A stretch of 64,000 bases of DNA, taken from Kitasatospora arboriphila (GTDB lineage Bacteria > Actinomycetota > Actinomycetes > Mycobacteriales > Mycobacteriaceae). The notes beneath the pieces were generated by a model. That model worked only from the letters and a program-made list of their open reading frames with translations. It had not been told where the DNA came from and did not search any database. A program made the position numbers and the translations under genes. Where the stretch lies: positions 62,001 through 126,000 of the forward strand of contig NZ_JNYV01000011.1 in the NCBI RefSeq assembly GCF_000717275.1, in the 5' to 3' direction. Every line of letters begins with the position of its first letter. The first letter of the stretch is position 1. This document shows, one piece after another, positions 34,782 through 44,462 of this stretch.

Positions 34782-36247
34782 CGACGACCGCTGACCTGCG
34801 GGAGATGCGGGCCGTGGTGGCCGGTGTCTCGGAGCTGACCGGTTCGTCTATCGGCCAGGTCGATTCCGACGTGGTGATGGTGGCAGGGCTCGGTCGCGTC
34901 GGGGTCACCTCGATCGCCGCGGCGTTGGATGCTGCAGGCATCAAGGCCTCCGAGTGGCCTGGGCCGGATCAGGTGGATCGGCCGGACGGTGATGTCCACG
35001 GAAGAGGCGGCGGCGCGGCCATTGCCCTGCTGATCGTGGATCCCTCATCAGGGGTGGGAGAACCAGAGGTCGAACTGCTGCGAGCCCTGACCGCCACCGC
35101 GCCGATCGTCGCAATGGTCTGCAACAAGATCGATGCCTTCTGGGATTGGCCCACGTTGCTCAAGGCCAATCGACAGCTACTCGACCCGCACGGACGACTG
35201 CCGATCTTTGCCGTGTCGGCCGCGGCCGCGCTGGCCGGTCATCACACCGGCTCAGGATTCGAGGCGCTGACGGGCTGGCTGCACGAGCAACTCCACCCCA
35301 CTGATCGCCGCGAACGGTTGGCGACCGTGGCCGCTGATCGCACTCTCGAAGCGTTTGTCGAGGACCTGGCCACTGTCGACCATGGCTCGGACCCCGCCGC
35401 CGCATTGCTGGACGAGCGGGCAGTGCTCGCCGGAACCCGTGACCGCGGTCGGATGGACCGGTTGGCTGCATTGCGCGCCGGTGCCGGGCAGATCCGTGGT
35501 GACGTGACCGGCGCTCTCAATTCGACGACGCGAGCCATCGACGCGGGGGCGACAGCAGCTGCGGCGCGACTCAACCGTTCCGGGGAAACGTCGTTCGTGC
35601 AGTGGCTCGAGGGCGAGCTGACAGAGGTCCGCACCGGCATCCTCAACCGGCTCGACGACGAGCTCGACGGCCTTCAGGCGCGCACGATGCTCGGGCTGGA
35701 GCAGGCGGCCCCCGCGGCGCCGGCCCGTTCCTACGAGACGGTGGTCGTTCCCGCCCTGCCGGTGCCGCGCCGGGGCGCCGAGGAGGCGTTGCTCGTGGTG
35801 TTCGGGGCCTCGGCAGGTCTGGGTCTCGGCCGTCTGGTGGTCACCCCGATGGCGTCGGTCGAGACGCTCCAGTGGATCGCGATGCCGCTGACGCTTGTCC
35901 TCGGCGTGGTGATCGCGGTGGGGATGGTCCGGATACGCCGGCTGTCGACCCGACGGGCGGCGATGGCGACATGGGCGCACGACGCGGTGGGTGACGTGCG
36001 GTCACAGATCGAGCGGGAGATAGTGCGGCAGGTCTCCAGTGCCGAGTCGGTCATCGGCGGCAGACTCACCCGCCACTACGAGAGGCGGTCGCAAGGGGCG
36101 GCCGCCCGGATCGCCGAAATGGACCGCGAGATCAGGCGGGTGCGACAGGCGGCGGTCGGCCGTCGCGACGGCGACCTCGCGAAACTTGCAGCTGCGGCCG
36201 AGGTACGGGACCGACTCGACCCCCTCCTCGAGGCGATCGGACACTGA
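34778..36247 (+). CDS. Dynamin-like GTPase-fold membrane protein (Rv0210-like position)
   Basis: A 489-residue protein. The G1 region is degenerate (MVAGLGRVGVTSIAAAL, residues 37-45; no Lys), but G4 is intact (CNKIDAFWDW, NKID at 116-119). A helical domain follows, then two membrane segments at about 338-360 and 365-390 and a basic C-terminal helix. The layout resembles bacterial dynamin-like proteins and IniA/IniC-type pairs. It is coupled to the preceding gene. Loss of the P-loop Lys suggests weak or no GTP hydrolysis in this subunit. Confidence 0.75.
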   Translation: MTTTADLREMRAVVAGVSELTGSSIGQVDSDVVMVAGLGRVGVTSIAAALDAAGIKASEWPGPDQVDRPDGDVHGRGGGAAIALLIVDPSSGVGEPEVELLRALTATAPIVAMVCNKIDAFWDWPTLLKANRQLLDPHGRLPIFAVSAAAALAGHHTGSGFEALTGWLHEQLHPTDRRERLATVAADRTLEAFVEDLATVDHGSDPAAALLDERAVLAGTRDRGRMDRLAALRAGAGQIRGDVTGALNSTTRAIDAGATAAAARLNRSGETSFVQWLEGELTEVRTGILNRLDDELDGLQARTMLGLEQAAPAAPARSYETVVVPALPVPRRGAEEALLVVFGASAGLGLGRLVVTPMASVETLQWIAMPLTLVLGVVIAVGMVRIRRLSTRRAAMATWAHDAVGDVRSQIEREIVRQVSSAESVIGGRLTRHYERRSQGAAARIAEMDREIRRVRQAAVGRRDGDLAKLAAAAEVRDRLDPLLEAIGH

Positions 36248-36357
36248 TCTGGCTCGACCTCTCTCACTCGCCCCTCGGTCGGCGGGAACCGTGCCGAGGT
36301 GTTCTGCGTCCAACCCACCGGGACACTTTTTCTTCGACGGGCGGGTGGGTGCACGGT

Positions 36358-36702
36358 ATGGACAACGACTTCCTTGCCGGATGCGGCGACAACCAGAATG
36401 AGCCGGTGTTCGTCCATCCGGTCTCGGCGCCGCCCATCGACGGCGTGTACGACAACCTCTGGATCGTCGAGAACGACAGGGTCTGGGATCTGGGGCCCGC
36501 CGACATCGACACCGACGCCGACGGGGTCGCGGATTCGCTCACGAGGCCAGGACCAGCTGGTTTGACCGTGTACACCGATAGTGATCGTGACGGTCAGGTG
36601 GATCTGATCACAGAGGTGCGTGGCGACGGCGGTTACAGCTCGCATCGGCTGGACCCCGCGACGGGGGAATGGACAGCCACCGACGTCGGTCGTCTTCGAT
36701 AG
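36358..36702 (+). CDS. Small DUF6802-like protein with DxDxDG calcium-type repeats
   Basis: A 114-residue acidic protein with DIDTDADGVADSLTR and TDSDRDGQVDLITEVRGDGG, followed by HRLDPATGEWTATD. This pattern fits DUF6802 proteins of corynebacteria and mycobacteria, whose DxDxDG loops resemble thrombospondin type-3 calcium sites. No signal peptide is visible. The ribosome site is weak (GGGTGGG), and a GTG three codons upstream is possible. It sits between the GTPase pair and pckG. The composition and regular motif argue that it is real. Confidence 0.65.
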   Translation: MDNDFLAGCGDNQNEPVFVHPVSAPPIDGVYDNLWIVENDRVWDLGPADIDTDADGVADSLTRPGPAGLTVYTDSDRDGQVDLITEVRGDGGYSSHRLDPATGEWTATDVGRLR

Positions 36703-36746
36703 TTCGGCTGGTCAGCGCGTTGATGGGCCGACTACAATGTTCGTCA

Positions 36747-36759
36747 CTCACACGGTGAG
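36747..36759. promoter_or_regulatory. Palindrome upstream of pckG
   Basis: CTCAC-ACG-GTGAG, perfect 5-bp arms, just after a TACAAT sequence (36733-36738) that could be a -10 element. It is about 150 nt upstream of pckG, so it may mark a regulated promoter for the gluconeogenic gene. Confidence 0.35.
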
Positions 36760-36905
36760 ATGTGCCCGGATACACGCCCCGATTGATGCCAGCGGGTACG
36801 CCCGAAGTAATCTGAATAAAAGGCCGCCACGGAGGGGCTGACCGGCGCAGACGATGAACCCATGCGGTTCCTGTGCCCGTCGGTCACCGGTAGGAGAGAT
36901 GACAC

Positions 36906-38738
36906 ATGACTTCAGCAACCATTCCCGGTTTGGATCCCGACAGCGCGCCGACGTCGCACGCCGAACTGTTGGCCTGGGTGCGAGAAGTCGCAGAACTCAC
37001 CGAACCGGAGCGGGTTGTCTGGTCTGACGGCTCCGACGACGAGTGGGATCGCCTCACCACCCAGCTCGTCGCCGCCGGGACCATGACCAAGCTGGACGAG
37101 AAGAAGAAGCCCAACTCGTTCTTGGCCAACTCCGACCCCGCCGACGTCGCACGCGTGGAATCACGCACCTACATCTGCTCGAAGAACGAGATCGACGCCG
37201 GTCCCACGAACAACTGGGTCGATCCGACCGAGATGCGCGCGACGATGACCGAGCTCTACCGAGGCAGCATGCGCGGCCGCACCATGTACGTCATCCCGTT
37301 CTGCATGGGACCGCTCGGCTCCGACGACCCCAAGCTCGGTGTCGAGATCACCGATTCCGAATACGTCGTGCTCTCCATGCGTGTGATGACTCGGGTCGGC
37401 CCCGACGTCGTCGCGGCGCTGGGCGAGGACCGCTTCTTCGTCAAGGCGCTGCACTCACTGGGTGCCCCACTCGAGGCCGGCCAGGAAGACGTGCCGTGGC
37501 CGTGCAACGAGACCAAGTACATCACCCACTTCCCGGAAGACCGCGAGATCTGGTCGTACGGTTCGGGTTACGGCGGTAACGCGCTCCTGGGCAAGAAGTG
37601 CTACTCGCTGCGCATCGCGTCGGCCATGGCCCACGACGAGGGCTGGCTCGCAGAGCACATGCTGATCCTCAAGCTGATCAGCCCGGAGGACAAGGCGTAC
37701 TACATCGCCGCCGCGTTCCCGAGCGCCTGTGGCAAGACCAACCTCGCGATGATCCAGCCCACCATCCCCGGGTGGCGTGCCGAGACCCTCGGTGACGACA
37801 TCGCCTGGATGCGGTTCGGCGAAGACGGCCGCCTGTACGCGGTCAACCCGGAGTTCGGCTTCTTCGGTGTCGCGCCCGGTACCAACTACAGCTCTAACCC
37901 CAACGCCATGAAGACCATGGAGGCGGGTAACACCATCTACACCAACGTCGCGCTCACCGACGACAAGGATGTCTGGTGGGAGGGCCTCGAAGGCGACCCC
38001 CAGCACCTCATCGACTGGCGCGGGAACGACTGGACCCCGGACTCGGATACGCAGGCAGCGCACCCGAACTCGCGGTACTGCACCCCGATGAGCCAGTGCC
38101 CGATCATGGCGCCCGAGTGGGATGACCCGCAGGGTGTGCCGATCTCGGCGATCCTGTTCGGCGGCCGGCGCAAGACCACCATCCCGTTGGTGAGCGAGGC
38201 CCGCAGCTGGCAGCACGGCGTGTTCATGGGCGCCACCGTCGGCTCGGAGCAGACTGCGGCAGCCGAGGGCACCGTCGGCGCCATCCGCCGCGACCCCATG
38301 GCGATGCTCCCGTTCCTCGGCTACAACGTGGGCGACTACCTCAACCACTGGATCGACCTCGGCAAGAACGCGGACGAGTCCAAGTTGCCGAAGGTGTTCT
38401 ACGTCAACTGGTTCCGCCGCGGCGACGACAAGCGCTTCCTGTGGCCAGGATTCGGTGAGAACAGCCGCGTGCTGAAGTGGATCGTCGAACGCATCGAGGG
38501 CAAGACCAGCGGTGTGGAGACCCCCATCGGCATCGTGGCGACGCCCGAAGCACTGGACCTCGACGGCTTGGACGTCTCCGAGGCCGACGTCGCCGAAGCG
38601 CTCGCGGTGAACCCCGAGGAGTGGCGCGGCGAGATCCCGTCCATCGAGGAATGGTTCGACTTCGTCGGCGAGAAGCTGCCGTCGGGCATCCGGGACGAGT
38701 TCGAGGCGCTCAAGCATCGGCTCGGCGCCGATTCTTGA
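36906..38738 (+). CDS. pckG: Phosphoenolpyruvate carboxykinase (GTP)
   Basis: A 610-residue GTP-dependent PEPCK, the normal family length. It converts oxaloacetate and GTP to PEP, GDP and CO2 for gluconeogenesis. The active-site P-loop with the mobile Cys is [12 protein letters not shown] (Cys about 275), followed by [20 protein letters not shown] and [15 protein letters not shown]. The ATG has TAGGAGAG about 7 nt upstream. The 203-bp leader region has room for regulation. In M. tuberculosis the homologue lies at the same place after Rv0209-Rv0210. Confidence 0.97.
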   Translation: MTSATIPGLDPDSAPTSHAELLAWVREVAELTEPERVVWSDGSDDEWDRLTTQLVAAGTMTKLDEKKKPNSFLANSDPADVARVESRTYICSKNEIDAGPTNNWVDPTEMRATMTELYRGSMRGRTMYVIPFCMGPLGSDDPKLGVEITDSEYVVLSMRVMTRVGPDVVAALGEDRFFVKALHSLGAPLEAGQEDVPWPCNETKYITHFPEDREIWSYGSGYGGNALLGKKCYSLRIASAMAHDEGWLAEHMLILKLISPEDKAYYIAAAFPSACGKTNLAMIQPTIPGWRAETLGDDIAWMRFGEDGRLYAVNPEFGFFGVAPGTNYSSNPNAMKTMEAGNTIYTNVALTDDKDVWWEGLEGDPQHLIDWRGNDWTPDSDTQAAHPNSRYCTPMSQCPIMAPEWDDPQGVPISAILFGGRRKTTIPLVSEARSWQHGVFMGATVGSEQTAAAEGTVGAIRRDPMAMLPFLGYNVGDYLNHWIDLGKNADESKLPKVFYVNWFRRGDDKRFLWPGFGENSRVLKWIVERIEGKTSGVETPIGIVATPEALDLDGLDVSEADVAEALAVNPEEWRGEIPSIEEWFDFVGEKLPSGIRDEFEALKHRLGADS

Positions 38739-38795
38739 TCCTTCAAGTCACTTCTGAACGCGCGCAGGCGGGGTGGCACCGGTAACATCCCGCCC

Positions 38796-39890
38796 ATGAG
38801 GCGAGCGAAGCTGCGCGGTGTATTGGCAACGGCGACAGGAGTTGTCGCGGCCACGCTGGCAGCGGGTCTGGTTGCACCCGTGCACGCGGCAGCAGCACCT
38901 GTGCTGTCCGCGAAGTTCCTGTCGACGACAAACCTGCCGCTCGACTGGATCCCGGCACCCGCCCGCTTCGGGGGCATCTCCGGCATCGACGGTGACGGTC
39001 GTGGCAACTACTCGGTCATCACCGACGACACCGGCGCCAACGGACCCACCCGTTACTTCGACGTCAGCGTTCCACTGGGCCGCGACGGCATGTCGGTCGG
39101 CGCCCCCGCGTTGGTCGGCGGTGGTGTGGTGCTGGGGCCGAACAACATCCCGATGCTGCCCGGCTCCGGCTACGAGTTCGAGGCCATCAGGCACTACGGC
39201 AACTCGTTGATCGTCGCCAGTGATGGGCCCGACCCGTTCATCCGGATGGTCTCGACCCCAGGGCTCCATCAGCGGGACTTCGCACTCCCCGCTGCGTATG
39301 TCCCCAAGAAGGGCAGTGGGCTGCGGGGGCACCTGGGTCTGGAATCCCTGGCGGTGAGCGAGGGCGGCCTCATCAGCACCATCACCGAGAACTCACTCGC
39401 CCAGGATGGCCCACGGCCCACCCTGGCCGCAGGCACCAGCTCGCGGCTTCTGCAACTACGTGGCAACGGAAGTGTGAGCGGCGAGTTCGTCTATCGCACC
39501 GACCCGCTTGCCCCGGGTTCGTCGGGCCGGGCGTTCAAGGGTGTCTCGGAGGTGTTGGCCGTCAACGAGACCGACTTCCTGGTGCTCGAACGCGGTTACG
39601 ATCCCGCTCGCAACTCCTACGACATCAAGATCTTCTGGACGACCAGCAACGGCGCCGACCGGGTCACGGGTAAAGCAGCCCTGGCAGGGAACGAGAAGGC
39701 GATGCCGAAGCACTTGGTCTACAACCTGAGCAGTTTGACGAACTTGAGGCCGGGCAACGTCGAAGGTCTGGCGTGGGGGCCGAGACTCTCGAACAATCGG
39801 CGCGCTCTTCTCGCCGTGTCCGACAACGGCTTCAACTCGCCTGCCGTACCCAACAAGCTGCACGTCATGGCCGTGCAATTCCCTGACTGA
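38796..39890 (+). CDS. Secreted esterase-like activity of phytase family protein
   Basis: A 364-residue exported protein with a Sec signal peptide (basic start, hydrophobic core, AHAAAA-type cleavage near residue 33). It matches the phytase-like beta-propeller family: GGISGIDGDGRGNYSVITDD, GYEFEAIRHYG, LGLESLAVSEGGLISTI and NVEGLAWGP. These acidic propeller proteins hydrolyse phosphate or other esters outside the cell; the substrate is unknown. The start lies 57 nt after pckG on the same strand, so read-through from pckG is possible. Confidence 0.87.
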   Translation: MRRAKLRGVLATATGVVAATLAAGLVAPVHAAAAPVLSAKFLSTTNLPLDWIPAPARFGGISGIDGDGRGNYSVITDDTGANGPTRYFDVSVPLGRDGMSVGAPALVGGGVVLGPNNIPMLPGSGYEFEAIRHYGNSLIVASDGPDPFIRMVSTPGLHQRDFALPAAYVPKKGSGLRGHLGLESLAVSEGGLISTITENSLAQDGPRPTLAAGTSSRLLQLRGNGSVSGEFVYRTDPLAPGSSGRAFKGVSEVLAVNETDFLVLERGYDPARNSYDIKIFWTTSNGADRVTGKAALAGNEKAMPKHLVYNLSSLTNLRPGNVEGLAWGPRLSNNRRALLAVSDNGFNSPAVPNKLHVMAVQFPD

Positions 39891-40027
39891 CCTGTATTCG
39901 CTGGACCGCGACCTCACTCTGCGGTACTACTGCGAGGGGGCCAAATCATCCTCACGGCCGATTCGTCGGCGGGATGTAGGGGGAAAGATCAGGGTGGTCC
40001 CCGATGATTCGGCGATGGCATGGCAGT

Positions 40028-40041
40028 CAGTATTTGTACTG
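40028..40041. promoter_or_regulatory. Palindrome upstream of the ABC exporter
   Basis: CAGTA-TTTG-TACTG, perfect 5-bp arms with a 4-nt spacer, 51 nt upstream of the ATPase ATG. It is a possible operator for the exporter operon. Confidence 0.4.
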
Positions 40042-40092
40042 CCGGTAGCCAGGCATCGTGCATTAACTGACCGAGAATGAGAAAGGCCAGAC

Positions 40093-40875
40093 ATGACCGC
40101 CCCACCCACCGCAGTTGCGGCCCGCGCGAGCGATCTGAAGAAGATCTACGGATCCGGAGACACCCAAGTGCATGCATTGGCGGGTGTCACCGCGGAGTTC
40201 GTCCGAGGTGAGTTCACGGCCATCATGGGCCCGTCCGGGTCCGGCAAGTCCACGTTGATGCACTGCCTCGCCGGACTCGACACCGCGACCAGCGGAACGG
40301 TGAGCATCGGCGACACCAATCTGACCGATCTCTCCGACAAGCAGATGACGCTCCTGCGCCGGGACCGGATCGGCTTCGTGTTCCAATCCTTCAACCTGGT
40401 GCCGACCCTGACGGCCCGGGAGAACATCACGCTGCCGCTCGACATTGCCGGCCGCAAACCCGATCAGCAATGGTTCGACACCGTGATCGGGCGCCTCGGT
40501 ATCGCCGACCGTCTGGGCCATCGCCCCAGCGAGCTGTCCGGCGGTCAGCAGCAGCGCGTGGCGTGTGCGCGAGCGCTGGTCGGGCAACCCGAGATCATCT
40601 TCGGTGACGAGCCCACCGGCAACCTCGACTCCAGGTCGTCGGGCGAGGTGCTCAGCATTCTTCGCGCCGCGGTCGACGAGTTCGGCCAGACCGTTGTGAT
40701 CGTCACCCACGACCCCCGTGCGGCGAGCTATGCCGACCGGGTGGTCTTCCTCGCCGACGGCCAGATAGTGCAGGAGCTCCGCAATCCCGATGCCGACGAG
40801 ATCTTCGAGTACATGAAGAATCTCGACGAGACCCCGTCGACCGGAGGCTTCTCGCGCGCTCCCAAGGAACTGTGA
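40093..40875 (+). CDS. ABC exporter ATP-binding protein (MacB/LolD type)
   Basis: A 260-residue ATPase of the MacB/LolD/FtsE type: Walker A GPSGSGKST (46-54), Q-loop FVFQSFNLVPTLTARENI, signature [15 protein letters not shown], and Walker B IIFGDEPTGNLD (168-179). The GNLDSRSS sequence after Walker B is typical of this type VII group. Its stop overlaps the permease start as ATGA. The pair exports or extracts an envelope lipoprotein, peptide or lipid; no periplasmic adaptor is encoded, as is usual in monoderm-like actinobacterial pairs. Confidence 0.92.
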   Translation: MTAPPTAVAARASDLKKIYGSGDTQVHALAGVTAEFVRGEFTAIMGPSGSGKSTLMHCLAGLDTATSGTVSIGDTNLTDLSDKQMTLLRRDRIGFVFQSFNLVPTLTARENITLPLDIAGRKPDQQWFDTVIGRLGIADRLGHRPSELSGGQQQRVACARALVGQPEIIFGDEPTGNLDSRSSGEVLSILRAAVDEFGQTVVIVTHDPRAASYADRVVFLADGQIVQELRNPDADEIFEYMKNLDETPSTGGFSRAPKEL

Positions 40876-43412
40876 TGGCATCGAATGCGATGCGCAAGGT
40901 CTCACTGAGAAACCTTGGCGCGCATAAGCTTCGCCTTGTCCTGACTGTTCTGTCGGTCGTGTTGGGCACCGCTTTCGTCGCCGGTTCGATGATCTTCACC
41001 GCGACCGTGTCCAGCGCCTTCGACGGGATCTTCGACAAGGTCGCACTCGGCGTGGACACCCAGATCTCACCGGAGGACTCCAATTCGTCGGGTGTGCCCG
41101 ATTCGGTCCTCACCCAGATCGAGGACAACAAGGCCGAGCTCGGAGTGGCAAAGGTGTTGCCGCAGTACAGCGGTCCGGCCACCATCGCCAAGGCCGACGG
41201 CAAGGCGTTGCAGACGGGTGGCGCGCCCAGTGTGGGCAGCGCCTTCCAGTCGCCGGACCAACGGCTGTCCGACACCGAGAGCAATCTCATCGACGGCCGT
41301 GCTCCGACTGCCCCCAACGAGATCGCCCTCAATGATTCGTCCGCCGACGAGGCCGACCTGAAGCTCGGGTCGACCACCAAGGTGGCGGTGGGCCGTGGCA
41401 GCGGGGCGCCGATGGAGGTGACGGTGGTCGGCATCCTCGACGTGCCGGGCGCCACCAGCGGATTCACCAGCATCCAGTTCCAGGAGGAGACTGCCAAAGA
41501 CCTGTTCACCGACGGCTCGCATTCGCAGGCGATCGACCTGCAGGCGGTGCCGGGTGTCAGCCCCGAGCAGTTGAAAGAACGTGTCGCAGGCCTGATCGGC
41601 GACGACTACAAGCTGCGCACCGGCGACCAGGTGCGTCAGGACGAGAAGGACTCGATCAACCAGTTCCTCGACGTCTTCAACTACATCCTGCTGGCGTTCG
41701 CCGCGATCGGACTCATCGTCGGCACGTTCATCATCTACAACACCTTCTCGATGATCGTTGCCCAGCGGGTGCGAGAGTTGGCCCTGCTCAGGGCAATCGG
41801 GGCCAGCCGCAAACAGGTCACCCGTTCGGTGCTCCTCGAGGCGTTTGTCGTGGGGCTCATCGGCGCGCTGGTCGGCTTGGCTGCCGGCATCGGTATCGCT
41901 GCAGTCCTCAAGGCCGTGACGTCCTCGACCGGTCTACCGACGACGTCGCTCCAGATCGGTCCGTCGGCGGTGATCGCCTGTCTGTTGGTGGGCATCCTCG
42001 TCACCATGGTCAGTGCGTATGCGCCGGCCAGACGGGCATCGAAGGTGTCGCCCGTGGAGGCGATGCGCGAGAGCCTCACCGATGGTCAGGCGTCACTCAA
42101 GGTGCGCACCATCGCAGGCATCGTGCTGGCGGTCATCGCACTGGCGCTGCTGGCGATCGGTGCCTCCGGTGAGGGGTCCGGAGCTGCAAGCATCGTCGGA
42201 CTCGGTGCGCTGGTGATGATCTTCGCGGTGGTGTTCGCCGCGCCTGCGTTGTCACGTCCGGCGGTCACCGTGCTCGGTGCGGTGCTGGCACGGCCTTTCG
42301 GCAAGATCGGTCAGCTGGCGCGTACCAACGCTGTCCGCAATCCGAGGCGTACTGCCGCAACAGCTTTCGCGTTGACACTCGGTTTGATGCTGGTGGCGGT
42401 GATCGGCACTCTCGGTTCGACGTTCAAGGGCACGATCGACGATGCGATCGACACCGGACTGACGGCGAATCTGCTGGTGTCCGGCGATCAGGGCAGCGGG
42501 TTCTCGCCCCTGGTGGTGGAGGCCATCGCCGAGATCGACGGAGTCGAATCGGTTGTCGGCTTCGGGGGTATCCAGGCCGAGGTCGATGGTCAGGGCGTGT
42601 TCGGGTACTCGCCCGACGGTGACATGTACTCGGTCACCCCGTACGAGATGGTCGAGGGGCCGCGAACGATCGAACCGGACGGCATGATCGTCGGCGAACG
42701 CACGTCGAAGGAGAAGGGCTGGAACGTCGGCGAGACGATCGAGTTCACGAACTACGACGGCACGGTGGTCCCGGTGAAGGTGACCGGCATCTTCAAGGAC
42801 AACCCGCTGATCGATCCGTGGGCGATGGGCTCGGATGCCTACGAGAAGCTGATCCCGTCACCGCTGCGGCAGGAGGTCTTCGCCGCCATCAAGACGGTGC
42901 CGGGCGCCAACGTCGACGAGGTGAGCGACCGGGTCGAAGATGTCACCGCCGACTACCTGACGGTGAAGATCCGGACGCCTGCCGAGTTCAAGGGCGAGCA
43001 GTCATCGCAGATCGACCAGATGCTGAGCGTCCTCTACGGAATGCTCGGACTGGCGTTGGTGATCGCAGTCCTGGGCATCGTCAACACGCTCGCCCTGTCG
43101 GTGATCGAACGCAAACGTGAGATCGGGATGTTGCGGGCGATCGGGATGGCCCGTGCTCAACTACGGCGGACGATCTACGTCGAGTCGCTGTTGATCGCGA
43201 TCTTCGGTGCGCTGCTCGGTGTGGTGCTGGGTGTGGCATTCGGCTGGGCGCTGGTACGCACCCTGAAGTACTGGGGTCTGGGTGCTCCGGTGTTGCCGTG
43301 GAGTCTGATCGTCATCACGTTGGTCGGTGCGGCTGTCGTCGGCGTGCTGGCGGCCCTGTGGCCGGCCTCGCGGGCGGCGAAGACCAAACCGCTGGACGCG
43401 ATCGACAACTAG
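40872..43412 (+). CDS. FtsX-like ABC permease with two permease units
   Basis: An 846-residue permease: an N-terminal helix, a large extracytoplasmic domain, an FtsX unit (about 270-400, ALLRAIGASRKQVTRSVLLE), two more helices, a second extracytoplasmic domain, and a C-terminal FtsX unit (EIGMLRAIGMARAQLRRTIY). The duplicated layout is typical of actinobacterial MacB-type permeases that need no second subunit. It is translationally coupled to the ATPase and followed by a strong terminator. Confidence 0.92.
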   Translation: MMASNAMRKVSLRNLGAHKLRLVLTVLSVVLGTAFVAGSMIFTATVSSAFDGIFDKVALGVDTQISPEDSNSSGVPDSVLTQIEDNKAELGVAKVLPQYSGPATIAKADGKALQTGGAPSVGSAFQSPDQRLSDTESNLIDGRAPTAPNEIALNDSSADEADLKLGSTTKVAVGRGSGAPMEVTVVGILDVPGATSGFTSIQFQEETAKDLFTDGSHSQAIDLQAVPGVSPEQLKERVAGLIGDDYKLRTGDQVRQDEKDSINQFLDVFNYILLAFAAIGLIVGTFIIYNTFSMIVAQRVRELALLRAIGASRKQVTRSVLLEAFVVGLIGALVGLAAGIGIAAVLKAVTSSTGLPTTSLQIGPSAVIACLLVGILVTMVSAYAPARRASKVSPVEAMRESLTDGQASLKVRTIAGIVLAVIALALLAIGASGEGSGAASIVGLGALVMIFAVVFAAPALSRPAVTVLGAVLARPFGKIGQLARTNAVRNPRRTAATAFALTLGLMLVAVIGTLGSTFKGTIDDAIDTGLTANLLVSGDQGSGFSPLVVEAIAEIDGVESVVGFGGIQAEVDGQGVFGYSPDGDMYSVTPYEMVEGPRTIEPDGMIVGERTSKEKGWNVGETIEFTNYDGTVVPVKVTGIFKDNPLIDPWAMGSDAYEKLIPSPLRQEVFAAIKTVPGANVDEVSDRVEDVTADYLTVKIRTPAEFKGEQSSQIDQMLSVLYGMLGLALVIAVLGIVNTLALSVIERKREIGMLRAIGMARAQLRRTIYVESLLIAIFGALLGVVLGVAFGWALVRTLKYWGLGAPVLPWSLIVITLVGAAVVGVLAALWPASRAAKTKPLDAIDN

Positions 43413-43430
43413 TCCACGACACTGCAGACA

Positions 43431-43468
43431 ACAGAACCCCCGCGCCGATTCCGGTGCGGGGGTTCTGT
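43431..43468 (+). terminator. Intrinsic terminator after the ABC exporter
   Basis: ACAGAACCCCCGC (43431-43443) pairs perfectly with GCGGGGGTTCTGT (43456-43468), 12-nt loop, followed by CCGTTTTCC. It lies 18 nt after the permease stop. Confidence 0.88.
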
Positions 43469-43517
43469 CCGTTTTCCGGTCGGCGCGAGCGGGTAAGCGG
43501 GCCGCGAGGAGGACATC

Positions 43518-44462
43518 ATGAGTTCACATGGTCTGGTTTTCGCCCCGACCCCTTTACTGACCGTAACAATCGAAGCCGACGCCAGCGACGCTGCGGAGCT
43601 GCACGTCCACGCCGGAGGGCAGGGTTTCTGGATCGCCCGGATGATGGAGACGCTCGGCCTGAACACCACGTTGTGTGGGGTGTTCGGCGGCGAGGCCGGA
43701 AAGATACTGCGCCCACTGATCGAAGGTGAGGGCGTCGCGGTGCGAGGCGTGGCGATGGGCGGCGAGAACGGCTCGTACGTCCACGATCGGCGCAGCGGCA
43801 ACCGCCTCGAGGTGGTGAGTGTGCGTCCACAAGTGCTCACCCGGCACGAGGTGGACGACCTCTTCAGCAATTGCCTTGCCGAGGGGCTCACCTCGGGCGT
43901 CGCGGCACTCGGCGGCCCCCATGAGGACGGGGTGATCCCGGACGAGACCTACGGGCGCCTGGCTGCAGATCTGACGGCCAACGGCATCCCGGTGGTGGCC
44001 GACCTGTCCGGCCCGACCTTGCAGAGCGCGCTCGAAGGTGGCCTCGACATCCTCAAGGTGAGTCACGAGGACCTCGTCGAGGACGGGTTCGCGAAGTCGG
44101 AGAACCCTGCGGATCTTGCCACCGCGATGGAGGAATTCGGAGAAAAGGGCGCCAGGGTGGTGGTGATCTCCCGTGGCGAGGAATCCACGCTGGCCTGGGA
44201 GGACGGTCAGTTCTGGGAGGCCATCGCGCCACCCGCCCAATCGATCGACCATCGGGGTGCCGGCGACTCGATGACCGCTGCGCTGGCCGTGTCGACCGCG
44301 CAGGGCGAGTCCCTCGAGTCGGGACTGCGGCTGGCGGTCGCGGCAGGTGCGGCAACGGTGACCCGGCGAGGACTGGCGACGGGCCACGGCGAGGTGGTCC
44401 GGAAGTTGGCCGAACGAGCCGAGGTCCGCAAGGTGGACCGGCCCGGAAAGGGCACGTCGTGA
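43518..44462 (+). CDS. PfkB family sugar kinase (1-phosphofructokinase-like)
   Basis: A 314-residue ribokinase-fold protein. The second PfkB signature is present with catalytic Asp250 in DHRGAGDSMTAALA, and ILKVSHEDL matches the inner motif. The first signature reads AGGQGFWIARMMETLG where phosphofructokinases have GGKGINVA, so the Asn is Trp, which may change substrate or cation use. It is coupled to surE by a GTGA overlap. Kinase activity on a sugar or sugar phosphate is likely; the substrate is not clear. Confidence 0.85.
   Translation: MSSHGLVFAPTPLLTVTIEADASDAAELHVHAGGQGFWIARMMETLGLNTTLCGVFGGEAGKILRPLIEGEGVAVRGVAMGGENGSYVHDRRSGNRLEVVSVRPQVLTRHEVDDLFSNCLAEGLTSGVAALGGPHEDGVIPDETYGRLAADLTANGIPVVADLSGPTLQSALEGGLDILKVSHEDLVEDGFAKSENPADLATAMEEFGEKGARVVVISRGEESTLAWEDGQFWEAIAPPAQSIDHRGAGDSMTAALAVSTAQGESLESGLRLAVAAGAATVTRRGLATGHGEVVRKLAERAEVRKVDRPGKGTS

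Noticed and set aside
36248..36357. Search for a tRNA or small RNA in the gap before the DUF6802-like gene
   Set aside because: No cloverleaf-like or T-loop sequence was seen here or elsewhere in the window.
37455..38717. 420-codon open frame antisense to pckG
   Set aside because: Typical GC-rich shadow frame; the forward strand is a clear full-length PEPCK and the antisense product has no recognisable motif.
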